Assembly: GCF_001423185.1 (NCBI RefSeq)
Contig: NZ_LMOB01000001.1
Span: 543,374-607,373 of the forward strand
DNA length: 64,000 nucleotides
Reading direction: 5' to 3'
DNA from: Plantibacter sp. Leaf314
GTDB lineage: Bacteria; Actinomycetota; Actinomycetes; Actinomycetales; Microbacteriaceae
In this document: one piece after another, positions 61,580 to 64,000 of the stretch
How the letters are laid out: the number at the start of each line of letters is the position of its first letter
Numbering within the stretch: position 1 is the first letter of the stretch
Notes under the pieces: model-generated
What the model was told of the DNA's origin: nothing
The model's input: only the letters and a program-made list of their open reading frames with translations
Database searches by the model: none
Position numbers and translations under genes: made by a program

Positions 61580-62317
61580 TCACCAGCGGCCGAGCAGCAC
61601 GTTCACCGCTGCGATCGCCGCCGGCCCCGCCGTCGAGGTGCGCAGCACACCCGAGCCGATCCGCACGGCGACCGCGCCGGCGTCGACGAGTCGCTCGAGC
61701 TCGGCGGGCGAGATCCCGCCCTCGGGGCCGACGACGAGCACCACCTCGTCGGTGTCGAAGGTCGACGGGTCGAGGTCCGTCAGGCTGAGCGCGGCCGTGG
61801 GCTCCAGGACGAGTACGGTCCGTCCGTCGGCATGGGCGGCGAGGCCACGCGCGTCGACGACCTCGGACACCTCGGGCACCCGGGCGCGGATCGACTGCTT
61901 GGCCGCCTCGCGCACGATCAGCTGCCAGCGGGCTCGGCCCTTGCTCGCCTTCTCGCCCTGCCAGCGGGAGATGCTGCGCTCAGCACCCCAAGGGATGATC
62001 CGGTCGACCCCGAGCTCGGTCGCCGCCTGGATGGCGAGTTCGTCGCGATCGCCCTTGGCCAGCGCCTGCACGAGCACGAGTGCCGGACGGTTCTCCGGAT
62101 GCACGACCACCGACTCGACGCGCATCTCGAGCTCGCCCGGTTCGCTCCGGACGACGGTTCCCGTGGCGATCAGTCCGCGACCGTTGCCGATCGACGTGGT
62201 CTCCCCCACCCGCAATCGGCTGACCGACACGGCGTGCTTCGCCTCCGGCCCCCGGAGGGTGACCGAGTCGCCGACGCCGGTCGATTCGAGGTCCTCGCGG
62301 ACGTACAGCGAGCTCAT
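61580..62317 (-). CDS. rsmE: 16S rRNA (uracil(1498)-N3)-methyltransferase
   Basis: 245-residue SPOUT methyltransferase that methylates U1498 of 16S rRNA. N-terminal PUA-like part and a C-terminal knot with VLVVGPEGGISPAELERL and IGSGVLRTSTAGPAAIAAVN, the SAM-binding signature. Start ATG 62317 is one base from the dnaJ stop, so the genes are coupled. Confidence 0.96.
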   Translation of the reverse strand: MSSLYVREDLESTGVGDSVTLRGPEAKHAVSVSRLRVGETTSIGNGRGLIATGTVVRSEPGELEMRVESVVVHPENRPALVLVQALAKGDRDELAIQAATELGVDRIIPWGAERSISRWQGEKASKGRARWQLIVREAAKQSIRARVPEVSEVVDARGLAAHADGRTVLVLEPTAALSLTDLDPSTFDTDEVVLVVGPEGGISPAELERLVDAGAVAVRIGSGVLRTSTAGPAAIAAVNVLLGRW

Positions 62318-62318
62318 C

Positions 62319-63440
62319 TCAACCGACGCCGTGGAAACGGTCGCGGATCTTCGCGAACAGGCCCTGCTGGAACTGCGCCAGCGCAGGAGGACCCTGACGC
62401 CTGCCCGAGGCGAAGCTCTTGATGAGTTCCCGCTCGCGGTGGTCGAGCTTGGTCGGGGTGACGACCTGGACGCCGATCTTGAGATCGCCGCGGCTGTTGC
62501 CGCGGAGCCGGGTCACGCCTCGGTCCTTGACCGTGATGACCTCGGAACTCTGGACGCCCGGACGCAGTTCCACCTCGACGTCTCCGTCGAGTGCGTGGAC
62601 CGTGACGTGGCGCCCGAAGATGGCGTCCGTCATCGGGACCTCCAGCGTGCACAGCAGGTCGTCGCCGTCGCGGCTGAAGACGTCGTGGTGCTTGACCTTC
62701 ATCTCGAGGTAGAGGTCGCCGTTGGGGCCTCCGGCCGGACCGACCTCGCCGCTCCCGGGCATCTGCAGCCGCAGACCGGTGTCGACACCGGCCGGGATGT
62801 CGACCGACACGGTGCGACGGGCGCGAAGGCGTCCCTGCCCCTGGCAGGTGACACACGGGGTCGCGATGATCGTCCCGTAGCCACGGCAGGTGCCGCAGGG
62901 TGCCGAGGTCATGACGTTCCCGAGCAGCGAGCGGACGGCGCGCTGGATGGAACCGGTACCGTGGCAGATGTCGCAGGTGACCGGCGAGGTGCCCGGCTGG
63001 CAGCACGAGCCGTTGCAGGTGCCGCAGAGCACCGCGGTGTCGACCTCGAGGTCGCGGTGGGTGCCGAAGATGACCTCGTCGAGGTCGAGCTCGACACGGA
63101 GGAGGGCGTCCTCGCCGCGCGAGCGACGCGACTTCGGTCCACGCTGCTGTCCGCCACCGCCGAAGAAGGTGTCGAAGATGTCACCGAACCCACTGAAGCC
63201 GGCGTCGCCTCCACCGAACCCACCCGCCTGCGGACCCAGGTCGTACTGCTGGCGCTGCTTGGGGTCACTGAGCACGTCGTAGGCGTGCGTGACCTCCTTG
63301 AACCGCTCCGAGGCGTCGGATCCCGGGTTGACGTCGGGGTGCAGCTCGCGCGCGAGGCGGCGGTAGGCCTTCTTGATCTCTTCGGGCGTCGCCTCCTTGG
63401 CGACGCCGAGGGCTGCGTAGTGGTCGGGGTAGTCAGCCAC
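62319..63440 (-). CDS. dnaJ: Chaperone DnaJ (DnaJ2-type)
   Basis: 373 residues: J domain with HPD (RELHPDVNPG, about 34-37), Gly/Phe-rich linker (GGFGGGDAGFSGFG), four zinc repeats CGTCNGSC, CDICHGTG, CGTCRGYG, CVTCQGQG, and the C-terminal substrate domains. Co-chaperone of DnaK. It lies behind hrcA, the arrangement of the second actinobacterial DnaJ, and is presumably repressed by HrcA. ATG 63440. Confidence 0.97.
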   Translation of the reverse strand: MADYPDHYAALGVAKEATPEEIKKAYRRLARELHPDVNPGSDASERFKEVTHAYDVLSDPKQRQQYDLGPQAGGFGGGDAGFSGFGDIFDTFFGGGGQQRGPKSRRSRGEDALLRVELDLDEVIFGTHRDLEVDTAVLCGTCNGSCCQPGTSPVTCDICHGTGSIQRAVRSLLGNVMTSAPCGTCRGYGTIIATPCVTCQGQGRLRARRTVSVDIPAGVDTGLRLQMPGSGEVGPAGGPNGDLYLEMKVKHHDVFSRDGDDLLCTLEVPMTDAIFGRHVTVHALDGDVEVELRPGVQSSEVITVKDRGVTRLRGNSRGDLKIGVQVVTPTKLDHRERELIKSFASGRRQGPPALAQFQQGLFAKIRDRFHGVG

Positions 63441-63494
63441 TGAGGGCCTTTCGTTCGAGGTGCGGAAGGTGTTGGTGGACGCGACGAGGAGGCG

Positions 63495-64000
63495 TCACTC
63501 GGCGTCGAGGATGCGCGAGAGGTATCTGGCGACGGCTCGGACCGCCGCCATGTTGCTCGCGTAGTCCATTCTCGTGGGGCCGAGCACGCCGAGGCGGGCG
63601 ATTTCGCCACCAGAGGAACGGTAGTTCCCCGCGACGACACTCGTCGTCTCGAGGCCGAACGACGCGTTCTCCCGCCCGATGCTGGCGACGACCCCGTCCC
63701 GCTCCGACTCCATCTCGCCGAAGAGCCTGAGGAGGACCACCTGCTGCTCGATCGCGTCGAGCACCGGGTAGATGCTGCCCGGGAAGTCGTCCTCCGTGCG
63801 AGCGAGGTTCGCAGCGCCCGCCATCACGAGGCGGTCCTGGCGCTGGGCCGAGAGCTGCTCGCGCACCGCGTCGACGATGCGGACCGCCGAGGACCGGTCG
63901 AGTTCGGCGATCGTGTCGGGGACGTCGCCGAGGGCGTCGTGGGCGTCGAGGAGGGGGCGTCCGGCGACCGCCTCGTTGCACGCACCGCGGAGGCGCGCGA
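63495..64000 (-). CDS. hrcA: Heat-inducible transcription repressor HrcA, N-terminus cut by window edge
   Basis: The C-terminal 168 residues of HrcA, including NLARTEDDFPGSIYPVLDAIEQQ, the GxE segment FGLETTSVVAGNYR and the closing GVLGPTRMDYASNMAAVRAVARYLSRIL, all family marks. HrcA binds CIRCE operators and represses chaperone genes such as the dnaJ just downstream. The helix-turn-helix part and any CIRCE site lie beyond the right edge. Confidence 0.95.
   Translation of the reverse strand, partial: ARLRGACNEAVAGRPLLDAHDALGDVPDTIAELDRSSAVRIVDAVREQLSAQRQDRLVMAGAANLARTEDDFPGSIYPVLDAIEQQVVLLRLFGEMESERDGVVASIGRENASFGLETTSVVAGNYRSSGGEIARLGVLGPTRMDYASNMAAVRAVARYLSRILDAE

Noticed and set aside
60810..63443. 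An 877-codon plus-strand frame across phoH, HIT, rsmE and dnaJ
   Set aside because: It crosses four well-identified minus-strand genes antisense and has a biased, domain-free composition.

Overview
The window is a GC-rich stretch with the codon use, GTG starts and gene order of an actinobacterial chromosome. The orders fasR-fabD-fabH-acpP-fabF and hrcA-dnaJ-rsmE-HIT-phoH-ybeY-corC-era, followed by leuA, recO, uppS, dusB, dgt and dnaG, fit Micrococcales, most likely a Microbacteriaceae species. No rRNA, CRISPR array, transposase or integrase is visible. I count 67 protein-coding units, including one leader peptide and one small coupled frame, two intact tRNA genes and one tRNA 3' remnant.

Left part (1-25.5 kb), accessory: the end of a myo-inositol catabolic operon (iolC, an IolC-associated aldolase, mmsA). 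Then come several small regulator-target pairs, each with a readable operator: TetR/amidohydrolase, TetR/epoxide hydrolase with two tandem palindromes, MerR/ACR3-like exporter with a 19-bp-spacer promoter, HxlR/NmrA-type reductase and MerR/aldo-keto reductase. Among them lies an OmpR-type two-component system flanked by two paralogous four-repeat membrane proteins (COG4705-like) and a DedA protein. Near-identical 19-bp motifs precede all three transcription units at the same distance, so this looks like one small regulon. A copper/haem envelope module follows (His/Met-rich membrane protein, CopC, PCuAC lipoprotein, Tat-exported DyP peroxidase, PepSY membrane protein). Next come a two-gene unit of unknown function and a tRNA-Val 3' remnant that looks like an old integration site.

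Middle part (25.5-40.7 kb), core metabolism: thyA-dfrA, a peroxiredoxin, aceE (pyruvate dehydrogenase E1), and the fatty-acid cluster fasR-fabD-fabH-acpP-fabF, so acetyl-CoA supply sits beside type II fatty acid synthesis. DUF3145, a ROK kinase without the usual zinc cysteines, tRNA(CAU), a GT4 glycosyltransferase, a DMT permease, peptide deformylase and tRNA-Asn follow.

Right part (40.7-64 kb), housekeeping on the minus strand: an orphan ABC ATPase, dnaG, dgt, dusB, a YbaK deacylase (plus strand), a FrnE/DsbA-type oxidoreductase with a tiny coupled gene, uppS and recO. An inserted block holds a TRIC-family protein (plus strand), an FtsX/MacB-type ABC pair and a DesK/NarL-type two-component system. 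Then come leuA with a Leu-codon leader peptide and attenuator, a membrane-anchored esterase, and the tightly overlapping hrcA-dnaJ-rsmE-HIT-phoH-ybeY-corC-era unit, cut by the window end inside hrcA.
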